A stretch of 11,763 nucleotides of DNA from Anaerolineaceae bacterium (GTDB lineage: Bacteria > Chloroflexota > Anaerolineae > Anaerolineales > Anaerolineaceae): the NCBI GenBank assembly GCA_003524305.1, contig DQHW01000049.1, forward strand, positions 1 through 11,763, read 5' to 3'. Each line of letters opens with the position of its first letter. Within the stretch, counting starts at the first letter, position 1. Shown piece by piece: positions 1 to 6,491 of this stretch. The position numbers and the translations under genes are program-made. A model generated the notes under the pieces. That model was given only the letters and a program-made list of their open reading frames with translations, made no database searches and had not been told where the DNA came from.

Positions 1-2940
1 GCCGCCGGACATGAAGTTATCACTATCCAGGCCACCAATCAGCAAATCTTCACCAGCATCACCACTCATGAAGTTGGTGCTATCCAGACCGCCGATCAAG
101 AGATCTTCGCCATCATTACCAAACATGTGGTTGCCACTATATGCGCCCCCAATAAGAAGGTCATCGTCAGCACCACCATACATCCAATTGGATCCTAAAC
201 TATTCATACCGCCAATGAGGATATCTTCACCTTCATCACCACTCATTGTATTTTCTGAATTCAAACCGCCGATTAACAGATCATTATCTGTACCACCGGA
301 CATAAGATTCGAACCATTCATACCACCAATGAGGAGATCCTCACCCGCATCGCCATTTAGAATATTATTGCCAGTGACTGCAAACAACAAATCTTCGCCA
401 TTGCCGCCATTGAGCGTATTACTGCCACTCAACGCTCCAAGCAAGTCATTATCATCGTCACCGTTGAGGGTATTGTTACCGGTCAGTGCATAAAGGAAAT
501 CTTCGCCATTACCGCCGTTGAGGGTATTGCTGCCACTCAGCGCTCCAAGCAAGTCATCATCGTCGTCACCATTGAGAGTGTTATTTCCTGCGGCTGCGGT
601 AAGAATGTCTTCTCCGTTACCACCATTGAGCGTGTTGGCTCCCAATAATGCAGTCAAGGTATCGTCACCGTCATCGCCATTCAAAGTGTTGGTTCCACTC
701 AATGCAGTCAGAATATCATCATCCGCGCCGCCATTGAGAATATTACTGCCTGCAACGGCTGAAAGTGTGTCTTCTCCATTGCCGCCATTAAGAGTATTGG
801 CTCCCAATAATGCAGTCAAGGTATCGTCACCGTCATCGCCATTTAGAGTGCTTGTTCCACTCAATGCAGTCAGAAGGTCATCGCCCACCCCACCATTCAG
901 GGTGCCGCTACCAGATGCAATTGTTAGCGTGTCATTACCACCATCGCCATTTAAAATATTCAACAACGTGGATGATCCACCAGCATCTGAAATGACGTCA
1001 TCGCCTTCACCGCCTGAGACCAAATCATCTCCCAGACCTGTTGTAAGTGTATCGTCACCATCATTGCCCTCGAGCGTATTGTTTCCAAAAAGATCGAGAA
1101 CAAAATCATTGCCAGTTCCTCCAGAGAGGAAATCATTACCCAGACCACCAGTTATGTTGTCATTGCCAGCATCACCATAAACTGTGTTTGTACCTGAAAC
1201 CGTGAGGATAGTGTCATCACCACCATCTCCATGGATTAAGTTTGTTCCGCCTGCATCGTTGATATTATCGTTTCCTTCGCCGCCTGAAACCGTATCGTCA
1301 CCCAATGCGGTGTTAATGGTATCTTCGCCATCGTTTCCTTCAACGTAATTGTTACCGAAGAGATCAAGAATGTTATCGTTGCCTGCACCACCATAAAGGA
1401 AATCATTACCCAATCCACCGGTTATATCGTCATCACCGTCATCACCGTAGAGATGATTGGTACCCCCAAGGTCTGTAAGGGTATCATTACCTGAACCGCC
1501 GTGAACCGTGTCATCACCAAAACCAGTATTAATATTATCGTCGCCACCCAATCCATTTACAACAGTATCTCCACTAAATAAAGTGGTATTAATATTATTT
1601 TCGCCGTCATCACCCGTTAGTTCAGCATTTTCAATGCTGGACAAAAATTCAGGTAAAAACCCTGAAAAATTATCGTCTGAAGAAAGCGAAAGATCTGTTA
1701 ACGTCTGATCCCCACCAGTTTGGTTAACGAGCGTATCAGTTCCATCGCCACCATTAAAAATATCGTAACCCGCGCCACCATTGAGCGTATCATCCCCTGA
1801 TCCACCGTTTAAGCCGTCGTTTCCAGCTCCGCCCGACAAGTAATCATCGCCAGCATTACCGGTGAGGGTATCGTTCCCTTCGCCACCGTCAAGGTTATCG
1901 TCACCTGAACCGCCGGTCAACGTATCATTACCCCCCAAACCATAAATCGATGCATTTCCGCTGAAAGCAGAGGCATCCATATTATTATTGGCGCTATTGC
2001 CGATCAATTCCGCATTGCCAACATTACTAAGGGTATCATGTTCACTTGTAATGATTACTGGCGTGGAATTAGTGGTGTTTGGTCCTGTAGTTGTTGTACT
2101 TGAAGTTGGACCTGTAACATCATAAACCACTTTAGTGCAGATTCCAAGTACCCACTTTGTACACCTTGGGGTAGAAACTGTAACGTTGCCTGTCGTAGTA
2201 GTAGATGTAGTTGTGGATGTAAATTGACTAGATGTAGTATCCAACGAAGTATCAGTTAATGTCTGGTTTAGATCAGAAACATTATCTTGAGTGGAAGTAG
2301 TCGTTGTTGCAGTACCAACAGTAGTTGTTGTTTGTTTTGCCCAGTATCCACCCGAACAGAGAAAACCAGCACACACCCAAATTCTATTTTCAGTGGTAGT
2401 TGTTGTACCTGTAGTTGAATCAAACACTGTAACAGGAGATCCAACAACTGTCCCTTCATTCATTTGATCCACAAGAGTGGAATCCTCGCCGTTGCCATTT
2501 ACCACATCATCGCCACCCATGGGCTGCAGTGTCACATCCAAATCAGACCCTGAGGCATCAAGTGTATTACTGCTCGCTCCACCAATAAGGACTACCTCTT
2601 CCACATCTGTAAGAGTGTCGGTGTCAGGTCCGCCAGTTAATGTAGACGAAGTGTTATCTCCAGTAAGTGTTTGGTCAGTATCCGCTTCCTGGATAACGGT
2701 ATCTTCTCCGTTTCCAGCGTCTACACTGTCATCACCGGAACCTGAATTAACGGTGTCATCACCATCCAAGGCAGTAATGACATCATCGCCCGCTCCACCG
2801 GTGAGGGTCTCTCCGCTGTCGGTACCAACGATATCATCCGCGCTTACAATTGAAATCGGTCGAACATTTGCCAAGGCAAATGCAACCACAACGATAACAG
2901 TAATAAATCTTTGTAAAGTTAAGGCTAAGCGTTTTTTCAT
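1..2940 (-). CDS. Large secreted RTX-type (GGxGxD repeat) Ca-binding protein, 3' end outside window
   Basis: The frame is open from ATG 2940 to the window edge: 980 codons with no stop, so the C-terminus is missing. GGAGGG at 2954-2949, 8 nt before the ATG, supports the start. Residues 1-34 look like a signal peptide (KKR, hydrophobic stretch 12-24, possible cleavage after VSA at 32-34). Almost all the rest is acidic Gly/Asp/Asn repeats of the RTX type (GGxGxDxL), known to form Ca-loaded beta-rolls outside the cell. In order: short RTX block ~36-80; a capping-like module ending near 150; Thr-rich insertions 164-299 with Cys pairs C190/C195 and C260/C268; a second module (NAELIG) from ~301; canonical RTX block; a third module (IENAELTG); 90-residue super-repeats 499-663; 18-residue units 664-861; 19-residue units 862-977. 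No catalytic domain is visible. It could be an adhesin, S-layer-like or sheath protein, or an RTX exoprotein with its enzymatic part beyond the window; the exact role cannot be told. Confidence 0.9.
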   Translation of the reverse strand, partial: MKKRLALTLQRFITVIVVVAFALANVRPISIVSADDIVGTDSGETLTGGAGDDVITALDGDDTVNSGSGDDSVDAGNGEDTVIQEADTDQTLTGDNTSSTLTGGPDTDTLTDVEEVVLIGGASSNTLDASGSDLDVTLQPMGGDDVVNGNGEDSTLVDQMNEGTVVGSPVTVFDSTTGTTTTTENRIWVCAGFLCSGGYWAKQTTTTVGTATTTTSTQDNVSDLNQTLTDTSLDTTSSQFTSTTTSTTTTGNVTVSTPRCTKWVLGICTKVVYDVTGPTSSTTTTGPNTTNSTPVIITSEHDTLSNVGNAELIGNSANNNMDASAFSGNASIYGLGGNDTLTGGSGDDNLDGGEGNDTLTGNAGDDYLSGGAGNDGLNGGSGDDTLNGGAGYDIFNGGDGTDTLVNQTGGDQTLTDLSLSSDDNFSGFLPEFLSSIENAELTGDDGENNINTTLFSGDTVVNGLGGDDNINTGFGDDTVHGGSGNDTLTDLGGTNHLYGDDGDDDITGGLGNDFLYGGAGNDNILDLFGNNYVEGNDGEDTINTALGDDTVSGGEGNDNINDAGGTNLIHGDGGDDTILTVSGTNTVYGDAGNDNITGGLGNDFLSGGTGNDFVLDLFGNNTLEGNDGDDTLTTGLGDDLVSGGEGDDVISDAGGSSTLLNILNGDGGNDTLTIASGSGTLNGGVGDDLLTALSGTSTLNGDDGDDTLTALLGANTLNGGNGEDTLSAVAGSNILNGGADDDILTALSGTNTLNGDDGDDTLTALLGANTLNGGNGEDILTAAAGNNTLNGDDDDDLLGALSGSNTLNGGNGEDFLYALTGNNTLNGDDDNDLLGALSGSNTLNGGNGEDLLFAVTGNNILNGDAGEDLLIGGMNGSNLMSGGTDNDLLIGGLNSENTMSGDEGEDILIGGMNSLGSNWMYGGADDDLLIGGAYSGNHMFGNDGEDLLIGGLDSTNFMSGDAGEDLLIGGLDSDNFMSGG
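10..357 (-). repeat. Six 19-21-residue repeat units in the RTX protein
   Basis: Residues 862-977 are six units of the form SGDAGEDLLIGGLDSxNFM. Five are 19 residues long (57-bp spacing of the Met codons at 10, 67, 124 and 181) and one is 21 residues. The array continues past the left edge. Compared with the preceding 18-residue units, the second half is longer by one residue and has IGG plus a conserved Asn-x-Met in place of AL.G.NTL. Confidence 0.8.
358..951 (-). repeat. Eleven 18-residue (54-bp) repeat units in the RTX protein
   Basis: Residues 664-861 are eleven consecutive 18-residue units of the form NG[DG]xGxDxLTALxGxNTL. Each unit joins one Ca-binding-type nonapeptide (GDDGDDTLT) to one degenerate nonapeptide (ALLGANTLN) that lacks the Asp. 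Units alternate NGD and NGG, giving a 36-residue double repeat. Some DNA copies are nearly identical: a block from about 637 recurs 162 bp away at 799 (three units), and another recurs 108 bp apart (432 and 540), suggesting recent duplication or gene conversion. Confidence 0.8.
952..1446 (-). repeat. Two tandem ~90-residue (270-bp) RTX super-repeats
   Basis: Copy A covers residues 499-588 (1446-1177) and copy B residues 589 to about 663 (1176-952). Both start GD.G.D.ITGGLGNDFL and share LDLFGNN, EGNDG, GLGDD/ALGDD, VSGGEG and DAGG at the same offsets; a hand alignment of the first 69 residues gives about 50 identities. The DNA is also similar: the segment reading aggaaatcattaccca on the plus strand recurs exactly 270 bp apart (1397 and 1127). 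Copy B loses register near its end, just before the 18-residue units begin. Confidence 0.75.
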
Positions 2941-3078
2941 GGTGACATCCCTCCACATAACAAAAAACAAATAGAATTCAATTAGTTTTATTAATCTATT
3001 GTGTTTAATTTATTTCTTGATGTTCGTAAAATTGAAGAACAAAAAAACACTTCCCACCAATAAAGAGACCTTAACAAC

Positions 3079-3106
3079 AAAAAAACCGACCAACAGGGCC
3101 GGTTTC
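3079..3106 (-). terminator. Intrinsic terminator (attenuator) inside the RTX leader
   Basis: On the minus strand AAACCGGCC (3105-3097) and GGTCGGTTT (3091-3083) form a 9-bp stem with one G-U pair around the loop CTGTT. The arm and following bases give eight consecutive T residues (3086 side excluded; run ends at 3079). The tract lies on the minus-strand side only, so it works toward RTX. It is about 140 nt upstream of the RTX start codon, the position expected of an attenuator. Confidence 0.65.
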
Positions 3107-3167
3107 GCAATTGACTCCCCATATCCTCACTTCTTTTCAGAAGTCTGCGACCAAACATAGGATGTGG
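3105..3167 (-). promoter_or_regulatory. Structured leader segment, candidate riboswitch-like or antiterminator element
   Basis: Read 5'-3' on the minus strand: CCACATCCT (3167-3159) can pair with AGGATATGG (3127-3119) with one mismatch; inside it a perfect 6-bp hairpin, ACTTCT/AGAAGT (3144-3129), is capped by a GAAA tetraloop. The unpaired TCGCA (3150-3146) can pair with TGCGA (3109-3105) just downstream, which would make a pseudoknot. TTGGTCG (3154-3148) duplicates the loop side and 3' arm of the terminator, so it could pair with the terminator's 5' arm. I do not recognise the consensus of any known riboswitch class. The pairings are hand-drawn and may be partly chance. Confidence 0.35.
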
Positions 3168-3221
3168 ATCTTCGCCGCCAAATTCAAAACATATTCAGTT
3201 ATTTACCACTTATGTTACTTT

Positions 3222-3249
3222 ATTATAACGACTAATTTACAAAAGTCTA
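3222..3249 (-). promoter_or_regulatory. Candidate sigma-70-type promoter of the RTX gene
   Basis: On the minus strand a perfect TATAAT lies at 3227-3222, preceded after 16 bp by TAGACT (3249-3244), matching TTGACA at four of six positions. The predicted start is near 3215. The surroundings are AT-rich, so chance -10 matches are common; the -10 is good and the -35 weak. Confidence 0.45.
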
Positions 3250-3358
3250 GTGGTACTTAACGCATTTTTTACGTGTTTTATTGAGGTATTTTATTATACA
3301 TCACTTTTCTTATATTAACTCACAAAATAATCAGCAGCTACTAACTTGTGAGGAGCTA

Positions 3359-3487
3359 ATGTTACATAAACTCGCTTGGTTGTTCTTCTTTATAATGTCA
3401 CTATCTCCTTTGTGTTTTTTCAGAACTTCATCCTTCTCAATCATTTGCCATGAGCCCATTTTCCCAATACAATTAGCCCATGACTGA
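3359..3487 (+). CDS. Possible small hydrophobic leader peptide upstream of tetR (42 aa)
   Basis: The sequence GAGGAG (3350-3355) stands 3 nt before ATG 3359. The frame runs 42 codons to TGA 3485-3487, overlapping the first 8 nt of tetR (ATG 3480). The peptide starts MLHKLAWLFFFIMSLSPLCF, a Lys followed by a hydrophobic stretch of about 15 residues, then a Ser/Ile/Pro-rich tail; it could be a small membrane peptide. No family is recognised. In support: the ribosome binding site, and an overlap fit for translational coupling to tetR, which lacks its own ribosome binding site. Against: short length, no homology visible to me, and an alternative leaderless-promoter reading for tetR. It may be spurious. 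Confidence 0.3.
   Translation: MLHKLAWLFFFIMSLSPLCFFRTSSFSIICHEPIFPIQLAHD
3445..3473 (+). promoter_or_regulatory. Candidate promoter giving a leaderless tetR transcript
   Basis: TTGCCA (3445-3450, five of six matches to TTGACA), a 17-bp spacer and TACAAT (3468-3473, five of six matches to TATAAT) end six bases before the A of the tetR ATG at 3480. With normal start-site choice, transcription would begin at or next to that A, giving an mRNA without a 5' leader. This fits the absence of any Shine-Dalgarno sequence before tetR. Confidence 0.55.
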
Positions 3488-4091
3488 AGTTAAATTGGAA
3501 AAAAGCAAGCCAAACCCCACCCGCTCAAGGCAGCAGATTGTATCCGCGGCCCACCGTCTCTTTCTGGAGCAAGGATTTCACGGCACCACGATGCGGCAAA
3601 TCGCCAAAGAATCCGCCATGGCGCTGGGCTCACTTTATAATCATTTTGTTGACAAAGACGACCTCTTCAGGGCAGTCTTTGAAGCCTATAATCCCTACCC
3701 TCTTCTATTGTTAGCTCTCGAGAATTCACAGGGCGCCAATGCGGAAGAACTTGCCCGCACGGCTGCCCGGCGCCTGGTGACACAATTGAACGCACGTCCA
3801 GACCTTATCAAACTGGTTTTCATTGATGTGGTTGAATTTCAAGGAAAACACCTCAGGCTCGCCTGGCCGCAGGTTACCCCCGGCATGGAAAAATTTGCCC
3901 TCAAACTCAAACGCGATCCCTCTGCTTTGCGTCCGCTATCAAATGACGGCTTACTGCGCGCTTTTTTTGGCCTGTTCTACACTTTTCACATGACCGAAAT
4001 GCTGTTGGGTAAACCCCCCGACCCGGATTCTCAAACCGCGGCGCTGCAGGAACTCACCGAAGTCTATCTTTTTGGGATCATGACAAAGTAA
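3480..4091 (+). CDS. TetR/AcrR-family transcriptional regulator
   Basis: This 203-residue protein has the typical TetR length. Residues ~17-63 are the N-terminal helix-turn-helix DNA-binding domain: RQQIVSAAHRLFLEQGFHGT, then TMRQIAKESAMALGSLYNHF and VDKDDLF. The rest is a variable helical ligand-binding and dimerisation domain, so the ligand cannot be inferred. The start at 3480 is forced: an in-frame TAG lies two codons upstream (3474-3476) and no better start follows. There is no Shine-Dalgarno sequence; see the promoter and small reading frame just upstream. The gene reads away from the RTX gene, with the two starts 540 bp apart, and converges with the DUF6056-like gene. As with many TetR proteins it may regulate itself or a neighbour; RTX is the obvious candidate target, but this is only inferred from position. 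Confidence 0.9.
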   Translation: MTEVKLEKSKPNPTRSRQQIVSAAHRLFLEQGFHGTTMRQIAKESAMALGSLYNHFVDKDDLFRAVFEAYNPYPLLLLALENSQGANAEELARTAARRLVTQLNARPDLIKLVFIDVVEFQGKHLRLAWPQVTPGMEKFALKLKRDPSALRPLSNDGLLRAFFGLFYTFHMTEMLLGKPPDPDSQTAALQELTEVYLFGIMTK

Positions 4092-4096
4092 TTAAG

Positions 4097-4120
4097 CCTA
4101 ATGAACAATTGTTCATCAGG
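4097..4120. promoter_or_regulatory. 24-bp dyad: bidirectional terminator or TetR operator
   Basis: The core ATGAACAATTGTTCAT (4101-4116) is a perfect 16-bp palindrome. It is flanked by CCT (4097-4099) and AGG (4118-4120), so 11 of 12 base pairs of the dyad match. It sits in the 58-bp gap between the convergent ends of tetR and the DUF6056-like gene, where a bidirectional terminator is expected. However, neither side has a proper T-run (TCTAAATTTT on plus, CTTAATTA on minus). A compact perfect palindrome beside a TetR gene also looks like an operator. No second copy was noticed near the tetR or RTX promoters. Confidence 0.5.
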
Positions 4121-4149
4121 TCTAAATTTTATATCTATACGCAATTTCA

Positions 4150-5811
4150 TTATGGATTAGTAAGTTGGACGGGATCCAGCACCGGTTCCACCGCGCTGAT
4201 TGAATCCGCGCCGTAGTATAAAGCCGCACACTTGTTCACCCAGAAACCTTCATAATCAGAGAGTTCTAGGATGCCCGTCAGGCTGTTCATGGCCGACACC
4301 ACCAGCCGAGTCTCCCCCACGGCCAACATTTGGCGGATCTGCTTATCGCGTCCATCCCACAACTCTGCCCTTTTCTGCATCAATGGATATTCCGTCAGGA
4401 ACCTTGCGCCGATAATCAGCGCAGGAACTCCCATCAACACCAGCCAAATGGATAGGCTCATTCTGATATTGGTTTTTAACACGATCGCGCCAGCCAGCAG
4501 CAGAAAGCCCGCCACTGCCAAAAGGCTGATCCACAAGTTGGATGTGACCCAGGCACGCATCTCGGGGAAGGCCGGTGGATGGAAGTTTAGCTTCATGTCA
4601 ATAAACCAAAATCCAATAACCAAAAGACCGGTAGCTCCGATCAGGGTTAATAATAATTTTGAAACCCATGGTTTTTTGATGCCTGCACAGGCATTGCCCG
4701 ATAATAAACCAAGACCCAGCGCCAGCAGCAAGCTGACGAAACGCGGAACAATTAGGGCGCGGTCGCTGGGATAGGAATTTTCTGCATAAAAACCAGGCGC
4801 CATGGCTGCGGAGGTCACCAGGTAAGCTGCGAGGATCAATATGGCGGCAAGTAGCGTCGTCTTTATTAGAGACAATGCTGAAATGGCAAGCCGCTCACTA
4901 ACCATCCAACCCATCACTATAAAGATCAATAATGCGGAGCCAAAATACAGGGTCGGACGGTAAAGCGTGGCAAGGTAGAAGGTCAGCCCGCCTTTGAAAG
5001 AGTTCACCAAGGTCTGCATCAGGGGCGCAGATTCACTATAAGACCACTGCAAGCGCTGCATATTCATGGGGGAAAACACGATCAAGGCGAGAGCAACACC
5101 GCATCCGAAGAGAGCCAACCCAAAAGGTAAAATGAGCGCTTTTTTATCCTTCTTCATTATAAGCAAGGCAAGCAGGGTTAAACCAAGCATGACCAATTCT
5201 GCCACAACTGCAATCTCCGAAAATCCGCCAGTGAGGAAAGCTGTCAGCAGCACCTGGGTCAGCCAAAACCACCGGGATCGGTCGGCAGACAGGCTTTTGG
5301 CCAGCAGCCCCATCAGCAGTGAGCCGGTTACCAGCGGCGCCAGGTAAGGGAACATCCCTGCCCGCCAGAAATAGACCTGCACCCAGTTGGGTGCCATGCC
5401 AAGTGTGAACAAAACCACGACCCCGGCAATTACAAATGCTTCTAATCGGTTGATCCCTTCTCTTCGATTAAACCAGGGGAGCTGACGAATAAAGAAATAA
5501 ATGCATGCCAACCAGGCTAAAAGCATGAATGGAGGCACATATCGGGTGGATGCCGGACCAAACAATTCGCTGATGCCCATGAAGAGTGTCAGCGCAAAAC
5601 GGTTGCCCGAAAAAGTGGTCTCGTGCAAATAAGCATCCACTTGCTGCTGCCAAAAATTTCCGCGCAGGAGGGCGGCATAACAATAATCATCTTGCATATA
5701 ACGCGAAGTGGTGCCGATCAGCAAAATGGCAGCCAATGCACCGGCAAGCATCAAAGCAAACAAGATGAGCAAAAAAGGGTAAAATTTATTGGCAGGTTTC
5801 GAGTCGGTCAT
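4150..5811 (-). CDS. Polytopic membrane protein, DUF6056-like
   Basis: A 553-residue integral membrane protein with about 12-13 hydrophobic segments: first at residues 12-33, others through the middle, the last near 455-475, then a soluble tail of about 60 residues. Right after the first segment is the acidic motif MQDDYCYA (39-46), followed by SGNR (68-71) and aromatic loops. This layout (one helix, short extracytoplasmic DD-Y motif, then many helices) fits the DUF6056 family, which resembles GT-C/GtrII-type polyprenyl-sugar glycosyltransferases. The glycosyltransferase role is inference; no substrate can be named. The ATG at 5811 starts directly before the transmembrane segment and has only a weak GGGA upstream. 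It diverges from the GrpB-family gene with an 81-bp gap and shares no obvious pathway with its neighbours. Confidence 0.8.
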   Translation of the reverse strand: MTDSKPANKFYPFLLILFALMLAGALAAILLIGTTSRYMQDDYCYAALLRGNFWQQQVDAYLHETTFSGNRFALTLFMGISELFGPASTRYVPPFMLLAWLACIYFFIRQLPWFNRREGINRLEAFVIAGVVVLFTLGMAPNWVQVYFWRAGMFPYLAPLVTGSLLMGLLAKSLSADRSRWFWLTQVLLTAFLTGGFSEIAVVAELVMLGLTLLALLIMKKDKKALILPFGLALFGCGVALALIVFSPMNMQRLQWSYSESAPLMQTLVNSFKGGLTFYLATLYRPTLYFGSALLIFIVMGWMVSERLAISALSLIKTTLLAAILILAAYLVTSAAMAPGFYAENSYPSDRALIVPRFVSLLLALGLGLLSGNACAGIKKPWVSKLLLTLIGATGLLVIGFWFIDMKLNFHPPAFPEMRAWVTSNLWISLLAVAGFLLLAGAIVLKTNIRMSLSIWLVLMGVPALIIGARFLTEYPLMQKRAELWDGRDKQIRQMLAVGETRLVVSAMNSLTGILELSDYEGFWVNKCAALYYGADSISAVEPVLDPVQLTNP

Positions 5812-5892
5812 GAAAAATCCCAGTTCGTGATGCCTATTTATAACATAGAGCCGTGGCCTTCAAAGCCCAAAAATTTAGAAAGTTGAGAACCC

Positions 5893-6423
5893 ATGCCTAG
5901 AACTCACCCCCCTATCGTGGTTGAATCTTATTGCGCTGAATGGCCAGAGATATTCACCAAAGAAGCCAAACTCATTCAGCGTTTTATCGGCACTTACATC
6001 ACAGTTATCGAACACATAGGCAGCACTTCCGTGCCCGGTCTGGCAGCCAAGCCCATCATCGACATGTTGATCGGGGTGAAAAGCCTTGCCGACACACCGC
6101 GTTTCGTTGCTGCTCTCCAAAAACTCGATTATGTCTATGTGCCAGAACATGAAGCGGATCTACCTGAACGCCGTTACCTCTACAAACAAAAAAACGGTGA
6201 AGACACTTTTCATCTGCACATGGTCGAAACCGGGAGTGAATTTTTCAGCAGGCACATTGCGTTCAGAGATTATCTTCGTTCACACCCTGAATCCGTTGCC
6301 GAGTATGCCTCACTCAAATTCAGGCTTGCCCGCGAGTTTGGCTCGGATCGGGCAGGTTACACCGACGCAAAGACAGAGTTCATCCAAAGCATCGAACGCG
6401 CAGCCCAAGACAAAGAGTCTTAA
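5893..6423 (+). CDS. GrpB/UPF0157 family protein (nucleotidyltransferase-like fold)
   Basis: This 176-residue protein matches the usual GrpB/UPF0157 length and motifs: an N-terminal VVESYCAEWPEIFTKEA, then VIEHIGSTSVPGLAAKPIID at about 38-57, and HLHMVETGSEFFSRHIAFRD at about 111-130, with R..L...P......Y..LK downstream. The family has a nucleotidyltransferase-like fold, and GS...D is the nucleotide-binding hallmark, but its physiological substrate is not settled. Some members are fused to or found beside other enzymes; here it stands alone. It diverges from the DUF6056-like gene and converges with xylA. ATG 5893 has only a weak GAGAA upstream, but the N-terminal motif fits this start. Confidence 0.85.
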   Translation: MPRTHPPIVVESYCAEWPEIFTKEAKLIQRFIGTYITVIEHIGSTSVPGLAAKPIIDMLIGVKSLADTPRFVAALQKLDYVYVPEHEADLPERRYLYKQKNGEDTFHLHMVETGSEFFSRHIAFRDYLRSHPESVAEYASLKFRLAREFGSDRAGYTDAKTEFIQSIERAAQDKES

Positions 6424-6460
6424 ACCAAAAGAGGAGAGATATCCTCCCTCCTCCTTTGGT
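6424..6460. terminator. Hairpin between convergent grpB-like and xylA genes
   Basis: ACCAAAAGAGGAG (6424-6436) pairs with CTCCTCCTTTGGT (6448-6460) with one A-C mismatch, leaving an 11-nt loop. It begins right after the grpB stop codon and lies about 30 nt past the xylA stop. T-rich positions are within the stem ends (TTTGGT, and TTTTGGTTT on the minus strand) rather than in a long tail, so it is a plausible but non-classical bidirectional terminator. Confidence 0.5.
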
Positions 6461-6463
6461 AAT

Positions 6464-6484
6464 TGAAGCCAGGTCAGAGCTTCA
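6464..6484 (-). terminator. Small hairpin just after xylA
   Basis: TGAAGC (6464-6469) and GCTTCA (6479-6484) form a perfect 6-bp stem with a 9-nt loop, starting 7 nt beyond the xylA stop codon. It could assist termination or protect the 3' end of the xyl transcript together with the longer hairpin next to it. No T-run follows, so it is weak evidence alone. Confidence 0.25.
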
Positions 6485-6491
6485 CGAAATT

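Larger units (their letters stand above)
2941..3215 (-). promoter_or_regulatory. Long 5' leader of the RTX gene
   Basis: If transcription starts at the promoter-like sequence at 3249-3222, the leader is about 275 nt. It contains a foldable region (3167-3105), an intrinsic terminator (3106-3079), an AT-rich stretch with no recognised feature (about 3075-2960), and the ribosome binding site GGAGGG at 2954-2949. No other minus-strand gene lies upstream before the plus-strand tetR, so the terminator most plausibly controls RTX itself. Confidence 0.5.

Noticed and set aside
1..1446. Repeat arrays as a CRISPR or tandem-repeat element
   Set aside because: All periods are multiples of three and stay in one open frame encoding RTX-type units, so this is protein repeat structure, not a spacer array.
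11..1708. Long plus-strand reading frames rich in Ser-Ser-Pro opposite the RTX gene
   Set aside because: They are antisense shadows of the GGxGxD repeat codons; the minus-strand frame has a signal peptide, a ribosome binding site and recognisable family motifs.
2991..3158. Minus-strand 55-codon frame starting ATG 3158 inside the RTX leader
   Set aside because: It has no convincing ribosome binding site, runs through the intrinsic terminator, and gives a composition unlike a known leader peptide.
3204..3255. 7-bp inverted repeat TACCACT/AGTGGTA flanking the RTX promoter as a possible operator
   Set aside because: Seven-base inverted matches are expected several times by chance in a gap of this length, and the arms are 38 bp apart with no extension.
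5812..5892. Divergent promoters between the DUF6056-like and GrpB-family genes
   Set aside because: Only weak, ambiguous matches were seen (for example TATAAA on minus with a poor -35), not enough to place a promoter.
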